Positions 54,783-63,958 of a stretch of 64,000 nucleotides of DNA are shown piece after piece; within the stretch, counting starts at the first letter, position 1, and the number at the start of each line of letters is the position of its first letter. The DNA lies in contig JYOE01000014.1 of assembly GCA_000955875.1 (NCBI GenBank), positions 29,327-93,326 of the forward strand, in the 5' to 3' direction. A program made the position numbers and the translations under genes. The notes under the pieces are model-generated. The model was not told the origin of the DNA and ran no database searches. It saw nothing but the letters and a program-made list of their open reading frames with translations. Source of the DNA: Terrabacter sp. 28. GTDB lineage: Bacteria; Actinomycetota; Actinomycetes; Actinomycetales; Dermatophilaceae.

Positions 54783-55568
54783 ATGAGGTATGCCGGCCGG
54801 TGGCGCACCCGCCTCGCCCTCGGCGTCCCGGCGGGGCTGGCCCTCCTGCTCCTCGTCGTGCCGCTGGCTGCGCTCCTCGTGCGGGCGGACTGGGCACGCA
54901 TCCCGGCGGACCTCGCGACACCGACCGTCCTTCCGGCGCTGCGGCTCTCGCTCACGACGACGTCGTGCACCGCTGCGCTGTGCCTGCTGCTCGGCACTCC
55001 CCTGGCCTGGTTCCTCGCGCGCTCGGACCACCCGGCGACGAGCTGGCTGCGTGCGCTGCTCACCGTGCCGCTGGTGCTCCCTCCGGTGGTCGGTGGCGTG
55101 GCCCTGCTCATGGCGTGGGGCCGCAAGGGGCTGCTCGGTCAGCACCTGGCGCCGTTCGGCGTTCAGATCCCGTTCACGACCGTGGCCGTGGTGCTCGCCG
55201 AGACCTTCGTGGCCATGCCCTACTACGTGCTCGCCGTGGAGGGCGCGATGCGCGGTCTCGACGCACGTCTCGAGTCGGTGGCCCGCACCCTCGGCGCCGG
55301 CGAGCTGCGCTACCTGCGCACGGTGGGAATCCCGCTGGTGCTGCCCGGCATCGCGAGCGGGCTCGCCCTCGCCTGGGCCCGCGCGCTCGGCGAGTTCGGT
55401 GCGACGATCACCTTCGCCGGCAACTTCCAGGGCCGCACGCAGACCCTCCCGCTCCTCGTCTACGTCGAGCTGGAGCGAGATCCGCAGGTGGCGATCTCGA
55501 TCTCGATCATGCTGCTGGCCGTCAGCGTGCTCGTGCTCGGGGTGCTGCGTGGCAGGTGGCTGCGGTGA
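54783..55568 (+). CDS. modB: molybdate ABC transporter permease
   Basis: A 261-residue permease with five or so hydrophobic helices and the EAA-type loop (LDARLESVARTLGAGELRYL then RTVGIPLVLPGI). The stretch GEFGATITFAGN is typical of ModB. It overlaps modC by 4 bp. Confidence 0.95.
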   Translation: MRYAGRWRTRLALGVPAGLALLLLVVPLAALLVRADWARIPADLATPTVLPALRLSLTTTSCTAALCLLLGTPLAWFLARSDHPATSWLRALLTVPLVLPPVVGGVALLMAWGRKGLLGQHLAPFGVQIPFTTVAVVLAETFVAMPYYVLAVEGAMRGLDARLESVARTLGAGELRYLRTVGIPLVLPGIASGLALAWARALGEFGATITFAGNFQGRTQTLPLLVYVELERDPQVAISISIMLLAVSVLVLGVLRGRWLR

Positions 55569-56614
55569 GCCTCGATGCGCGAGTCCGCCTGTCGCGCGGT
55601 GCGATCGACGTCGATGTGTCACTTCGGGCCGAGCCCGGCCAGGTCATCGGCGTCCTCGGCCCCAACGGCGGCGGCAAGACGACGACGGTTCTCGCGTTGG
55701 CCGGCATCCTGCGTGTCGCCGAGGGTCACGTCCGCGTCGATGGGCAGGCCTGGGACGACGGGCGTCGCGCCCTGCCCCCCGAGCAGCGCACGGTCGGCCT
55801 GATGCTCGCCGACAGCCTCCTCTTCCCGCACCTGACCGCCCTCGAGAACGTCGCCTACGGTCCGCGCAGCCGGGGAGTCGACCGCCATCGCGCGCGCGAC
55901 CGCGCCCGCGAAGAGCTCGGCCGGGTGGACCTGTTGGAGCGCGCCTCCTCCCGCCCGCGCCAGCTGTCGTCGGGGCAGCAGGCCCGCGTCGCCCTGGCTC
56001 GAGCCCTCGCGACGGACCCCTCCCTGCTCCTGCTCGACGAGCCCCTCGCCGCCCTCGACCCCGACACGCGCGCGCGCACCCGCAGCGACCTCGCGACCCG
56101 CCTGACGGCATACGGCGGCATCACCGTGCTCGTCACCCACGACCCGCTCGACGCGCTCACCCTCGCCGACCACCTCGTGTTCGTCGAGGACGGCCACGTC
56201 ACCCAGTCCGGCACGCCGGCGGAGGTGCTCAGCGAGCCGCGCAGCCCCTACGTCGCCACCGTCGTCGGACTCAACCTGTATGCCGGAGAGGGGGACTCGC
56301 GGGGGCACGTGACCACCGGCGAGGGCGGCGTGGTCGTCACCACGAGCCCGACCGAGGGCCGGGTCTGGGCGACCATCCCCCCGAGCGCCGTGTCGCTGCA
56401 CCTCCACCAGCCCGAGGGATCACCACGCAACACGTGGCGGCTGCGCGTCGCGTCCGTCACCGTGCAGGGCCAGTCGGCGCGCGTCGGGCTCGTCGGCGCC
56501 CTGCCGGTCACGGCCGAGGTGACGCTCGAGTCCGTGACCGCACTCGGCCTGCAGGTCGGCCAGCAGGTCTGGGCCGCCGTCAAGGCAACCGAGGTGCGCA
56601 CCTACCCGCGCTGA
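55565..56614 (+). CDS. modC: molybdate ABC transporter ATPase
   Basis: A 349-residue ATPase: Walker A GPNGGGKTT, signature QLSSGQQARVALARAL (SSGQ for the usual SGGQ), Walker B LLLLDEPLAALD and the H-loop VTHD. A C-terminal TOBE-type region follows. GTG 55565 is used. Its 3' end overlaps the convergent MFS gene by 13 bp. Confidence 0.94.
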   Translation: MSLDARVRLSRGAIDVDVSLRAEPGQVIGVLGPNGGGKTTTVLALAGILRVAEGHVRVDGQAWDDGRRALPPEQRTVGLMLADSLLFPHLTALENVAYGPRSRGVDRHRARDRAREELGRVDLLERASSRPRQLSSGQQARVALARALATDPSLLLLDEPLAALDPDTRARTRSDLATRLTAYGGITVLVTHDPLDALTLADHLVFVEDGHVTQSGTPAEVLSEPRSPYVATVVGLNLYAGEGDSRGHVTTGEGGVVVTTSPTEGRVWATIPPSAVSLHLHQPEGSPRNTWRLRVASVTVQGQSARVGLVGALPVTAEVTLESVTALGLQVGQQVWAAVKATEVRTYPR

Positions 56615-57885
56615 GCCTCGGCAGGGTCCACCGTCACGTCCGGCCTGCCCGCGACCCGACGCACCCGGAGGAAGGCGGCGACGGCCGGTAGCTGGACGGC
56701 CGCCGCGACGACGAGGGCGAGCGGGATCGAGGTGCGCGCCGCGAGCGCACCGAGCGGAGGGCCGCCGGCGACCTGCCCGATCGCGTTGGCCTGGCTGTTC
56801 ATCGACAGCACGGTCGCGCGCGTCGAGGACTCGAGGTTGCGGTTGAGCCACGTCGCCTCGATCGGGCCGGCGAACGCGCGGCTCGCGCTGTGCAGCCAGA
56901 GCGCGACGAGCACCAGCCAGAGGTTCCCGAGCAGGGCGACGCCGACGACGGCCAGCACCTGCACCACGGCTGCGACGGCGACGGGCGTCCCGGGACTGGC
57001 ATCAACGACGTGCCGCGGCAACCAGCGACTGCTTGCCAGCGACGCGCCGAGTGAGACGAGTGAGCCGACGAGCGCGAAGGCGGTGAAGGCGATGGCCTCG
57101 TCACCGCCGAAGAGCTCCGGCATGTCGAACGCGTCGAGCACCCGCACCTGCCAGAGCCGGTCGAAGACCTCACTGGACAGGCCGACGAGCAGGCTGACGA
57201 AGAGGAAGACGCGGACCACCCTGCGGCCACGAGCGATCCGCAGGCCGGCGACGAACTGGCTGCGCAGGTGCCCGAAGGTCTCCCGCTCGTTCCGCGGCGT
57301 CGGGCGGAAGTGCCGCTCGGGCATCGTGAGCAGCAGCCCGACGGCGAGGAGCACGAGGGTGGCGCCGGCGACGATGATCGGCAGGCGCAGGGCCACGAGG
57401 CCCAGCACGCCGGCGGTCAGCGTGCCGACGAAGCCGAAGGTGAGGTCCAGCTGGGTCTCCCGGGTGAACACCTCGGCCACCTCCTCCTCCCCCACCTCGT
57501 CAGTGATCCACGCCTGCAGCGCGCCGGAGGTGAAGGTGTAGCCGATGCCCCACACGACGTTGCCGACGAGCGCCGCGGCGAAGGTGGCGAGCACGCCCTC
57601 GACCGCGAAGCCCACCCCGACGAGGAGGAAGCCGATGATGACCGATGCCCGCCGGCTCCACAGGTCGGCGACGAGGCCGGTAGGCACCTCGAAGACGAAG
57701 CAGGTCGCCTCGAGCACCGTGCCGACGAGCACCATCTGGAAGGGGTCGAGCCCGACCACGCGGTACTGGAAGACGAGGTTGAGGGTGAAGCAGGCGGCAT
57801 ACGCGAAGGCCGCGACGGCCGTCAGCACGTAGAAGGTCGGCGTCGCCGGGGTCTCGCGCAGCGGGCGGCGCAGGAGCCGGAGCAC
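56602..57885 (-). CDS. MFS transporter
   Basis: A 427-residue protein with twelve hydrophobic helices and the MFS loop motif GLVADLWSRRASVIIGF between helices 2 and 3. It resembles efflux-type MFS proteins; the substrate is unknown. It converges on modC. Confidence 0.9.
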   Translation of the reverse strand: MLRLLRRPLRETPATPTFYVLTAVAAFAYAACFTLNLVFQYRVVGLDPFQMVLVGTVLEATCFVFEVPTGLVADLWSRRASVIIGFLLVGVGFAVEGVLATFAAALVGNVVWGIGYTFTSGALQAWITDEVGEEEVAEVFTRETQLDLTFGFVGTLTAGVLGLVALRLPIIVAGATLVLLAVGLLLTMPERHFRPTPRNERETFGHLRSQFVAGLRIARGRRVVRVFLFVSLLVGLSSEVFDRLWQVRVLDAFDMPELFGGDEAIAFTAFALVGSLVSLGASLASSRWLPRHVVDASPGTPVAVAAVVQVLAVVGVALLGNLWLVLVALWLHSASRAFAGPIEATWLNRNLESSTRATVLSMNSQANAIGQVAGGPPLGALAARTSIPLALVVAAAVQLPAVAAFLRVRRVAGRPDVTVDPAEAQRG

Positions 57886-57966
57886 GGCTCGACAGTAGGG
57901 CCGTCGGGGGGCGCTCGTCCTCCGGTTTCCGACGACGTGTGCCGGGGCGCGGGTGGTGGCGCGGAC

Positions 57967-57998
57967 GCGGGCGCCGGCGCTCGTGCGCCGACGCCCGC
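57967..57998 (-). terminator. terminator after the M23 gene
   Basis: GCGGGCGCCGGCGC (57967-57980) and GCGCCGACGCCCGC (57985-57998) pair with one G-T-type mismatch around TCGT. It lies 30 bp beyond the stop of the minus-strand gene at 58029. Confidence 0.6.
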
Positions 57999-58028
57999 GG
58001 TCGGGAGGTGTTCAGCCGGGGTGCCGAC

Positions 58029-58925
58029 TCACGGGAGGTCGAGGAAGGCGGTGCGCAGCAGCGGCTGGTTGTTGACGAAGCCGTAGCTCGCGCACGCGGC
58101 CGCGCTGCACGAGACCCGCGAGTCGACGCCGACGCGCATGTCGATGTGCAGGTGGGGGTCGGTGCAGAGGGCGTGGTACTTCGTCCCCACGTAGCCGATG
58201 CGCTGGCCCTTGCTCACGGTCTGGCCGACCGCGACGACCGGGGCGGGGCTGTCGTCCATGTGGGCGAAGTACCAGAGGCGGCCGAAGCCGTCCTTGACGG
58301 TGACGGTGCTGCCGACGCTGTCGCACCCGGTGCTGCCGGCGCGCACGTTCTTCGTCATGACGGTGCCGCCCACCGGCGAGAGGACCGACGTCCCGGTCGC
58401 GGAGAAGATGTCGGCGGCGTTGTAGTCGTGGTGGCAGTTCGTCTTGCTGTCCCAGCACCAGTGCGGCGTGCGGTTCTTGATGTCGGCCTGGTTGACGGCG
58501 AGCGGGAAGCGCAGCGAGGCGTCGCCGACGATCTGCGAGGCGTTGTTGTTGTAGACGTTGCTGTTGAGGTTGACCTGGGCGCCGTCGGGGATCTGGTCGT
58601 AGGTGCCCCCGAAGTCGCTGTTGTAGAAGACGAAGACGGGCTTGCCGGTGCGGTTCCAGACGGAGGCCGTGTTGTTCTTGACGCACTGGCCCTGGCCGGC
58701 GCCGCTGCTGACGAACTCGATGCAGCCGGTGCCGCTGCCGTAGTCGCGCTGGGAGTTGACGAGGTCGACGCGCGAACCGGCCTGGCCGCTGTTGTAGTAG
58801 AGGCAGAACTCGCCGCTCTCGCACACTCCGTTGCGAGCCGTGGCGTTGGCGGCTGGTGCCGCGACGATCGCGGCGGCCGTGAGGGCGGCCAGTGCGACGA
58901 GGGCGGTTCCGAGCTTCTTGAACAT
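58029..58925 (-). CDS. secreted protein: I36-type inhibitor-like domain plus M23 peptidase-like domain
   Basis: A 298-residue exported protein. Signal peptide: KKLGTALVALAALTAAAIVA with ANA cleavage. The N-terminal mature part (GVCESGEFCLYYNSGQAGSR, FVSSGAGQGQCV, VFVFYNSDFGG) resembles the peptidase-inhibitor I36/crystallin-like family. The C-terminal part has HHDYNAADIFSATGTSVLSP, WYFAHMDDS and DPHLHIDMRV, giving the M23 HxxxD and HxH ligands. AGGAAGG precedes ATG 58925. It may act on cell walls. Confidence 0.85.
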   Translation of the reverse strand: MFKKLGTALVALAALTAAAIVAAPAANATARNGVCESGEFCLYYNSGQAGSRVDLVNSQRDYGSGTGCIEFVSSGAGQGQCVKNNTASVWNRTGKPVFVFYNSDFGGTYDQIPDGAQVNLNSNVYNNNASQIVGDASLRFPLAVNQADIKNRTPHWCWDSKTNCHHDYNAADIFSATGTSVLSPVGGTVMTKNVRAGSTGCDSVGSTVTVKDGFGRLWYFAHMDDSPAPVVAVGQTVSKGQRIGYVGTKYHALCTDPHLHIDMRVGVDSRVSCSAAACASYGFVNNQPLLRTAFLDLP

Positions 58926-59020
58926 GTCGGTCCTTCCTGGTGAGCAGTCCGATGGTGCTGGCCCGGCCCATGAGAGCGCCCGGCACTAACAAGCCCCTAA
59001 CCCCCGTCGACGTCTCACAC

Positions 59021-59055
59021 TTTGGACGAAATGCTCGGACGTCCTAGTATCTAGG
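59021..59055 (+). promoter_or_regulatory. promoter and operator for the acyl-CoA dehydrogenase gene
   Basis: TTTGGA (59021-59026), 18 bp, TAGTAT (59045-59050) give a promoter so close to ATG 59058 that the transcript would be leaderless. CCTAG-TAT-CTAGG (59043-59055) is a perfect palindrome over the -10 box, a candidate repressor site. Confidence 0.55.
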
Positions 59056-59057
59056 CC

Positions 59058-60203
59058 ATGCCAGCGACGAGGCTGATGCCGACCGACGAAGCCACCGACC
59101 TCATCGAGCTCACCCGCGAGATCTGCCGCAAGGACCTCGCGCCGAAGGTCGACGAGGCGGAGCGCGCCCGCACCTTCCCCGAGCAGGCCTTCCGCACCCT
59201 CGGCCGGGCGGGCCTGCTGTCGCTGCCCTACCCCGAGGAGTTCGGCGGGGCCGACCAGCCCTACGAGGTCTACCTGCAGGTCGTCGAGGAGATCGCCTCG
59301 GTGTGGATGAGCGTCGCGGTCGGTGTCAGTGTGCACAGCCTGACGGCATACCCCGTGGCGACGTTCGGCACGAAGGAGCAGCAGGAGGCGCTCCTTCCCG
59401 ACATGCTCTCGGGCGAGCAGCTCGGCGCCTACTGCCTGTCCGAGCCTCTTGCCGGCTCCGACATCGCCTCGATGACGACCCGCGCGACGCGCACCGACGC
59501 CGGCTGGTCGCTCAAGGGCACCAAGGCGTGGATCTCGCACGCGGGCCACGCCGACTACTACACGACCTTCGCCCGCACGTCCGACGACGGCGGCAGGGGC
59601 CTCTCGACCTTCATCGTGCCGGGCGACGCCCCGGGCCTCACCTTCGCCGAGCCCGAGAAGAAGATGGGCCTGCACTGCGACCCCGTCTCGCAGGTCATGT
59701 TCGACGCCGTGCCCGTCGACGGCGCGCGCCTCATCGGTAGGGAGGGTGACGGCATGAAGCTCGCGCTGTCGGCCCTCGACGCCGGACGCCTCGGCATCGC
59801 CGCCGCGGCGACCGGCCTCGCCCAGGCGGCGCTCGACGCCGCTGCCGACTACGCCAACGAGCGCCAGCAGTTCGGCCGGCGCATCGGCGACTTCCAGGGC
59901 CTCGCCTTCCTCCTCGCCGACATGGAGGCGGCCGTCACGTCGGCCCGCGCCACCTACCTCCACGCCGCCCGGCTCAAGGACGCCGGCCGCGGGTTCAGCA
60001 AGGAGGCGGCCGTCGCCAAGCTCGTCGCCACCGATGCCGCGATGAAGGTCACGACCGACGCCGTCCAGGTGCTGGGCGGGGCCGGCTACACCGAGGACTT
60101 CCCGCTCGAGCGCTACATGCGCGAGGCGAAGGTGACCCAGATCTTCGAGGGCACCAACCAGATCCAGCGGCTCGTCATCTCGCGCCACCTCCTCGCCCGC
60201 TGA
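59058..60203 (+). CDS. acyl-CoA dehydrogenase
   Basis: A 381-residue flavoenzyme: [16 protein letters not shown] (FAD/substrate loop), [38 protein letters not shown] and [20 protein letters not shown] with the catalytic Glu. It oxidises acyl-CoA thioesters to enoyl-CoA. The SDR gene follows by 25 bp, suggesting a beta-oxidation pair. Confidence 0.95.
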   Translation: MPATRLMPTDEATDLIELTREICRKDLAPKVDEAERARTFPEQAFRTLGRAGLLSLPYPEEFGGADQPYEVYLQVVEEIASVWMSVAVGVSVHSLTAYPVATFGTKEQQEALLPDMLSGEQLGAYCLSEPLAGSDIASMTTRATRTDAGWSLKGTKAWISHAGHADYYTTFARTSDDGGRGLSTFIVPGDAPGLTFAEPEKKMGLHCDPVSQVMFDAVPVDGARLIGREGDGMKLALSALDAGRLGIAAAATGLAQAALDAAADYANERQQFGRRIGDFQGLAFLLADMEAAVTSARATYLHAARLKDAGRGFSKEAAVAKLVATDAAMKVTTDAVQVLGGAGYTEDFPLERYMREAKVTQIFEGTNQIQRLVISRHLLAR

Positions 60204-60228
60204 CCCCCCGACGCCCGAAAGGCCTGTC

Positions 60229-61005
60229 ATGCAGCTGAACTCGTCCACCGTCGCCATCGTCACCGGCGGCGGCTCCGGCCTCGGCGGCGCCACCGCGCGC
60301 CGCCTCGTCGCCGACGGCGCGACGGTCGTCATCATCGACCTCGAGGGGTCCACGGCCCCGGCGCTCGTCGCCGAGCTCGAGTCCGAGCGGGCCGGCAGCG
60401 CGCACTTCGTCGCCGCCGACGTGCGCGACGAGACGCAGGTCCAGGCCGCCGTCGACAAGGCCACCTCGCTCGGCGAGCTGCGCATCGCCGTCAACTGCGC
60501 CGGGGTCGCGACGCCGGGGCGGGTCCTCGGCCGTGGCGGGCCGCTGTCGCTCGACACCTTCCGGACGGTCGTCGACATCAACCTCGTCGGGTCGTTCAAC
60601 GTGATGCGCCTCGCCGCAGCGGCGATGCTGGCCAACGAGCCCGTCGACGGCGACCGCGGCGTCATCGTCAACACCGCGAGCATCGCCGCCTACGACGGTC
60701 AGATCGGGCAGGCCGCGTATGCCGCGAGCAAGGGCGGCATCGTCGGTCTCACCCTGTCGGCCGCCCGCGACCTCGCCGACAAGGCGATCCGCGTCATGAC
60801 GATCGCGCCCGGCACGTTCGAGACGCCGATGCTCGCCGGGCTGCCCGGTGAGGTCAAGGAGATCCTCGAGAAGCAGGTGCCGCACCCGTCGCGCCTCGGC
60901 AACCCGACCGAGTACGCCTCGCTCGTGCGCCACATCATCGACAACCCGATGCTCAACGGTGAGGTCATCCGCCTCGACGGCGCCCTCCGCATGCCCCCTC
61001 GCTGA
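60229..61005 (+). CDS. SDR-family 3-hydroxyacyl-CoA dehydrogenase-like
   Basis: A 258-residue [23 protein letters not shown] (TGxxxGxG), [33 protein letters not shown] with SASKGG (YxxxK: Y-AASK). It is close to HSD17B10-type enzymes, which oxidise 3-hydroxyacyl-CoA. It forms an operon with the acyl-CoA dehydrogenase, probably for branched-chain or fatty-acid degradation. Confidence 0.92.
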   Translation: MQLNSSTVAIVTGGGSGLGGATARRLVADGATVVIIDLEGSTAPALVAELESERAGSAHFVAADVRDETQVQAAVDKATSLGELRIAVNCAGVATPGRVLGRGGPLSLDTFRTVVDINLVGSFNVMRLAAAAMLANEPVDGDRGVIVNTASIAAYDGQIGQAAYAASKGGIVGLTLSAARDLADKAIRVMTIAPGTFETPMLAGLPGEVKEILEKQVPHPSRLGNPTEYASLVRHIIDNPMLNGEVIRLDGALRMPPR

Positions 61006-61036
61006 CCCGGCTGGGACCACCCCCGCATCCACCTCA

Positions 61037-61105
61037 GGAAGTGGGCACTCGACCCTCGAGTGCCCACTTCCCGACGCCCCACCCGTCGAGTGCCCACTTC
61101 CCGAC
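61037..61105. repeat. GTCGGGAAGTGGGCACTCGA repeat, hairpin form
   Basis: GGAAGTGGGCACTCGA (61037-61052) and TCGAGTGCCCACTTCC (61056-61071) form a perfect 16-bp stem with loop CCC, followed by a further copy at 61085-61105. It lies between the SDR gene and arfB and can terminate the former. Confidence 0.9.
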
Positions 61106-61116
61106 ACAATGGGAGC

Positions 61117-61572
61117 GTGAGCGAGCCGGGCGGAGACCTCGTCCTCGCCGACGGCCCCGGTCTGCGGCGCGGGCTCGTCATACCCGCCTCCGAGCTCCTC
61201 GAGCGGTTCAGCCGGGCGTCGGGACCTGGCGGCCAGGGGGTCAACACGGCCGACAGCCGGGTCGAGCTCGTCTACGAGCCGGGCACGTCCGTCGCCCTCT
61301 CTGCGGCACAGCGTGAGCGCGCCCTCGCAAACCTCGGCCCTCGTCTCGTCGGAGGCCGGGTCACGGTGGTCGCCAGCGAGCACCGGTCGCAGCTGCGCAA
61401 CCGCGCCGCCGCCCGCGAGCGCCTCGCCGACCTCCTCCGTGAGGCTCTGGCTCCCCCGCCGCCGCCGCGCCGCGCGACGAAGCCGACCAAGGGATCACAA
61501 CACCGCAGGCTGGCGGGCAAGAAACGGCGCTCCGACGTCAAGTCGGGGCGGGGGCGCATACACCCGGACTGA
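61117..61572 (+). CDS. arfB: ribosome-rescue peptidyl-tRNA hydrolase ArfB
   Basis: A 151-residue protein with the release-factor core: RFSRASGPGGQGVNTADSRV (GGQ), VELVYEPGTSV, and a basic KKRRSDVKSGRGR tail for the ribosome mRNA channel. It releases peptides from stalled ribosomes. GTG at 61117 is used. Repeats of one family flank both sides. Confidence 0.93.
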   Translation: MSEPGGDLVLADGPGLRRGLVIPASELLERFSRASGPGGQGVNTADSRVELVYEPGTSVALSAAQRERALANLGPRLVGGRVTVVASEHRSQLRNRAAARERLADLLREALAPPPPPRRATKPTKGSQHRRLAGKKRRSDVKSGRGRIHPD

Positions 61573-61580
61573 TCTCGGCC

Positions 61581-61734
61581 GTCGGGGACTGGGCACTCGA
61601 CGGGAAGGGTCGCGTCGGGAAGTGTGCACTCGACGGGAAGGGTCGCGTCGGGAACTGGGCACTCGACGGGAAGGGTCGCGTCGGGAAGTGTGCACTCGAC
61701 GAGGACCTGGTGTCGGGACCTGGGCACTCGACCC
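61581..61734. repeat. 33-bp tandem repeat, five units
   Basis: Units start at 61581, 61614, 61647, 61680 and 61712. The unit is GTCGGGAAGTGTGCACTCGA followed by CGGGAAGGGTCGC; units alternate GGGCACTC and GTGCACTC. The last two are diverged or shortened. A part copy (GTCGGGAACTGAG) closes the window at 63988-64000. Confidence 0.95.
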
Positions 61735-61758
61735 GGGAGGCGAGGGGTGCTTGCCGAG

Positions 61759-62088
61759 TCAGGCGTCGTGGGGTGGCGGGAGGACGGTGGTGTCGACGAC
61801 GGCGTCGACGTCGATGGGGCCGTAGACGTGGGGGAACGTCTCGCCCGTCGCCGGGTCACCGACCTCGTGCACCACTTCAGGTGTCAGGCGTGACTCGTCG
61901 ATGTGCAGCAGCACGAGCGGCCCGGCCACGTCGGCGTAGAACCGCGACCGCACGACCGGCCACTGCTGCTCCGACGACGCGTGGATGAAGCCCTCCTCCT
62001 CGAGCGAGACCCCGCGCGTCGAGCGCGTGTAGCTGCCGTCGCGCCGGGCCTGCTCCCAGTCGGCCTCCTCGGCCAGGTGGTAGATCAT
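61759..62088 (-). CDS. DUF952 protein
   Basis: A 109-residue protein: MIYHLAEEADWEQARRDGSY, EEEGFIHASSEQQWPVV, LLHIDESRLTPEVVHEV and FPHVYGPIDVDAVVD. This is the DUF952 family, with an ADP-ribosyltransferase-like fold by published structural work on relatives. The function is unknown. Confidence 0.92.
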   Translation of the reverse strand: MIYHLAEEADWEQARRDGSYTRSTRGVSLEEEGFIHASSEQQWPVVRSRFYADVAGPLVLLHIDESRLTPEVVHEVGDPATGETFPHVYGPIDVDAVVDTTVLPPPHDA

Positions 62089-62216
62089 CCGCCAAGCCTG
62101 CACCCTTGGGGCCCGGCCGCAGGACACTGGGGAGAGATCGGTCGGCGGACGACAACCTCGGCGCGCCCTCACCGCGTTGAGAGTGCGTCCATCCACGTCG
62201 ACCCAGGGGGTGTCCG

Positions 62217-62717
62217 GTGGGAAACATCGATCGCGAGGCCGACTTCTCGGCGTACGTGCGAGCGCGTCAGAAGTCCTTCGCCCGCTTCGCCTACCTGCTC
62301 ACGGGTGACGCGTATGCCGCCGAGGACCTCGTGCAGTCGGCCCTCGCCAAGGCGTACGCGAAGTGGGACCACATCAGCGGCGTCGAGTCACCCGACGCGT
62401 ACGTCCGCAAGATCATGGTCAACGAGCACACGTCGTGGTGGCGGCGCACGTGGCGCCACCGCGAGCGGACCGACAGCGAGCTGATCCGCGTCATGGACCC
62501 GGCGGCGATCGACGCCCCGGCCCATGACAGCGAGCTGTGGGCGCACGTGCGCTCGCTCGCTCCGCAGCAGCGGGCCGCCGTCGTCCTGCGCTACTACGAG
62601 GACCTCAGCGAGGCCCAGACCGCGGAGATCCTCGGATGCTCCGTCGGCACCGTCAAGAGCCACACGAGCCGCGCGATCCGGTCGCTGCGCAGCACGATGA
62701 AGGAGGTCACGCCGTGA
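62217..62717 (+). CDS. SigE-family ECF RNA polymerase sigma factor
   Basis: A 166-residue ECF sigma factor: FARFAYLLTGDAYAAEDLVQ (region 2), WWRRTWRHRERTDSEL linker, and AAVVLRYYEDLSEAQTAEIL with CSVGTVKSHTSRAIRSLR (region 4). GTG 62217 has CAGGGGG upstream. Its stop overlaps the next start, which encodes a membrane-anchored partner. Confidence 0.93.
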   Translation: MGNIDREADFSAYVRARQKSFARFAYLLTGDAYAAEDLVQSALAKAYAKWDHISGVESPDAYVRKIMVNEHTSWWRRTWRHRERTDSELIRVMDPAAIDAPAHDSELWAHVRSLAPQQRAAVVLRYYEDLSEAQTAEILGCSVGTVKSHTSRAIRSLRSTMKEVTP

Positions 62718-63958
62718 ACACCCACGACCGAGAGCACGAGCTCCAGACCCTGCTGCGGCAGGAGGCCGACCGCGTCGAGGTGCCCGGGGACTTCGCCCCC
62801 GTCGCCATCGCCCGACGCCGTCGCGACCAGCGCACCCGCGCCCTCGTCGGCGCGACCGTCGCGGTGGCGGCCATCGCCATCGCGGTGCCGACCGTCTGGT
62901 CCGGCCGGGGCAACGCACCGGTGCCGGCCGTCCCCTCGACGACCACGTCGGTGCCGTCGCCCACCGGCTCCGTGTCGACGCCGCCCACCTCGCCGCCGCG
63001 GAGCGGCGCACCGGTCCGGGCCGTCGCGACGCGCTCCAACACGTATGCCGTGGACGACACGATCCGCGTCGGCGACACCGTCATCCGTCTCGAGAAGGGC
63101 ACCGTCGTCGAGAGCTTCGCGGTGCTGGGCAACGGCGGTTTCGTGCTCATGTCGCGGCTGTCGACACCGAACGCGCAGACCGAGCTCGAGATCCTGTCGC
63201 CCACGGGCAAGACGGTGCGCGCCGTCCGCGACGGCGGCTCGTACGTCGTGTCGCCCGACGGCTCACGGGTGCTCGTCAAGAGCGGCACATCGAACGCGGT
63301 CGCGGTCTACGCCGCGGACGGGTCGGTCGTGGCGCAGCGCCAGGACCAGCGCGAGGCCGGCGCGGTCGTCGGCGACGTCGCGTACCTGAACGGCGACGAG
63401 ACCCAGGGCTCGCTCGAGTGGAACCTCACCACCGGCGCCACCCGCAGGCTCCCCGCGCACATCGTGGCGGTCTCGGCCGACCGCAGCCGGGCAGCGCTGT
63501 CGTGGAACGTCGCCAGCGACACGTTCGAGGACTTCTGTTGGGCCGTCGTCGACCTGTCGCGGCCGGACTTCCCGAAGACGATCGAGCGCTGCGGGCAGAA
63601 GGGCAACCCGTCGATGTTCCAGCCGACGGCGTTCTCGAGCCGGGGCACCTACCTCGTCGGGTCGCACTACGTCGACGGCGGGTTCTGGTTCAGCGCCGGT
63701 GTCGTGCGGGTCAGCGACGGAGCCGTGGTCGTCGGCGGCGGCGACGCGGCGCGGCTCGTGTCAGGCTGGAGCTGGCACCTCGAGGCCGACGAGTCGACCG
63801 TCGTCATCTCGCGCAACACCTCCACCCCGGTGTCCCCGGCGACGCAGAACACCCTCCAGCGCTGCTCGCTCTCGATGCAGTGCCAGCAGGCGCAGCCGCC
63901 CCTGCCGGTCAAGGACCCGAACGGGTTCACGGAGCCGCGCTACGTGGTCCCCCGCTGA
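62714..63958 (+). CDS. membrane-anchored beta-propeller-like protein (possible anti-sigma partner)
   Basis: A 414-residue protein. The first 45 residues are cytoplasmic and basic, a membrane helix follows (ALVGATVAVAAIAIAVPTVW), then a Thr/Pro/Ser-rich linker and an extracellular beta-propeller-like domain (GTVVESFAVLGNGGFVLMSR, GGSYVVSPDGSRVLVKSG). AGGAGG lies before GTG 62714, which overlaps the sigma stop. The arrangement fits an anti-sigma factor or sensor, but no zinc anti-sigma motif is seen. Confidence 0.75.
   Translation: MNTHDREHELQTLLRQEADRVEVPGDFAPVAIARRRRDQRTRALVGATVAVAAIAIAVPTVWSGRGNAPVPAVPSTTTSVPSPTGSVSTPPTSPPRSGAPVRAVATRSNTYAVDDTIRVGDTVIRLEKGTVVESFAVLGNGGFVLMSRLSTPNAQTELEILSPTGKTVRAVRDGGSYVVSPDGSRVLVKSGTSNAVAVYAADGSVVAQRQDQREAGAVVGDVAYLNGDETQGSLEWNLTTGATRRLPAHIVAVSADRSRAALSWNVASDTFEDFCWAVVDLSRPDFPKTIERCGQKGNPSMFQPTAFSSRGTYLVGSHYVDGGFWFSAGVVRVSDGAVVVGGGDAARLVSGWSWHLEADESTVVISRNTSTPVSPATQNTLQRCSLSMQCQQAQPPLPVKDPNGFTEPRYVVPR

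Noticed and set aside
36883..61734. CRISPR array
   Set aside because: The repeats at 36883 and 61581 are tandem without unique spacers, and no cas genes are present.
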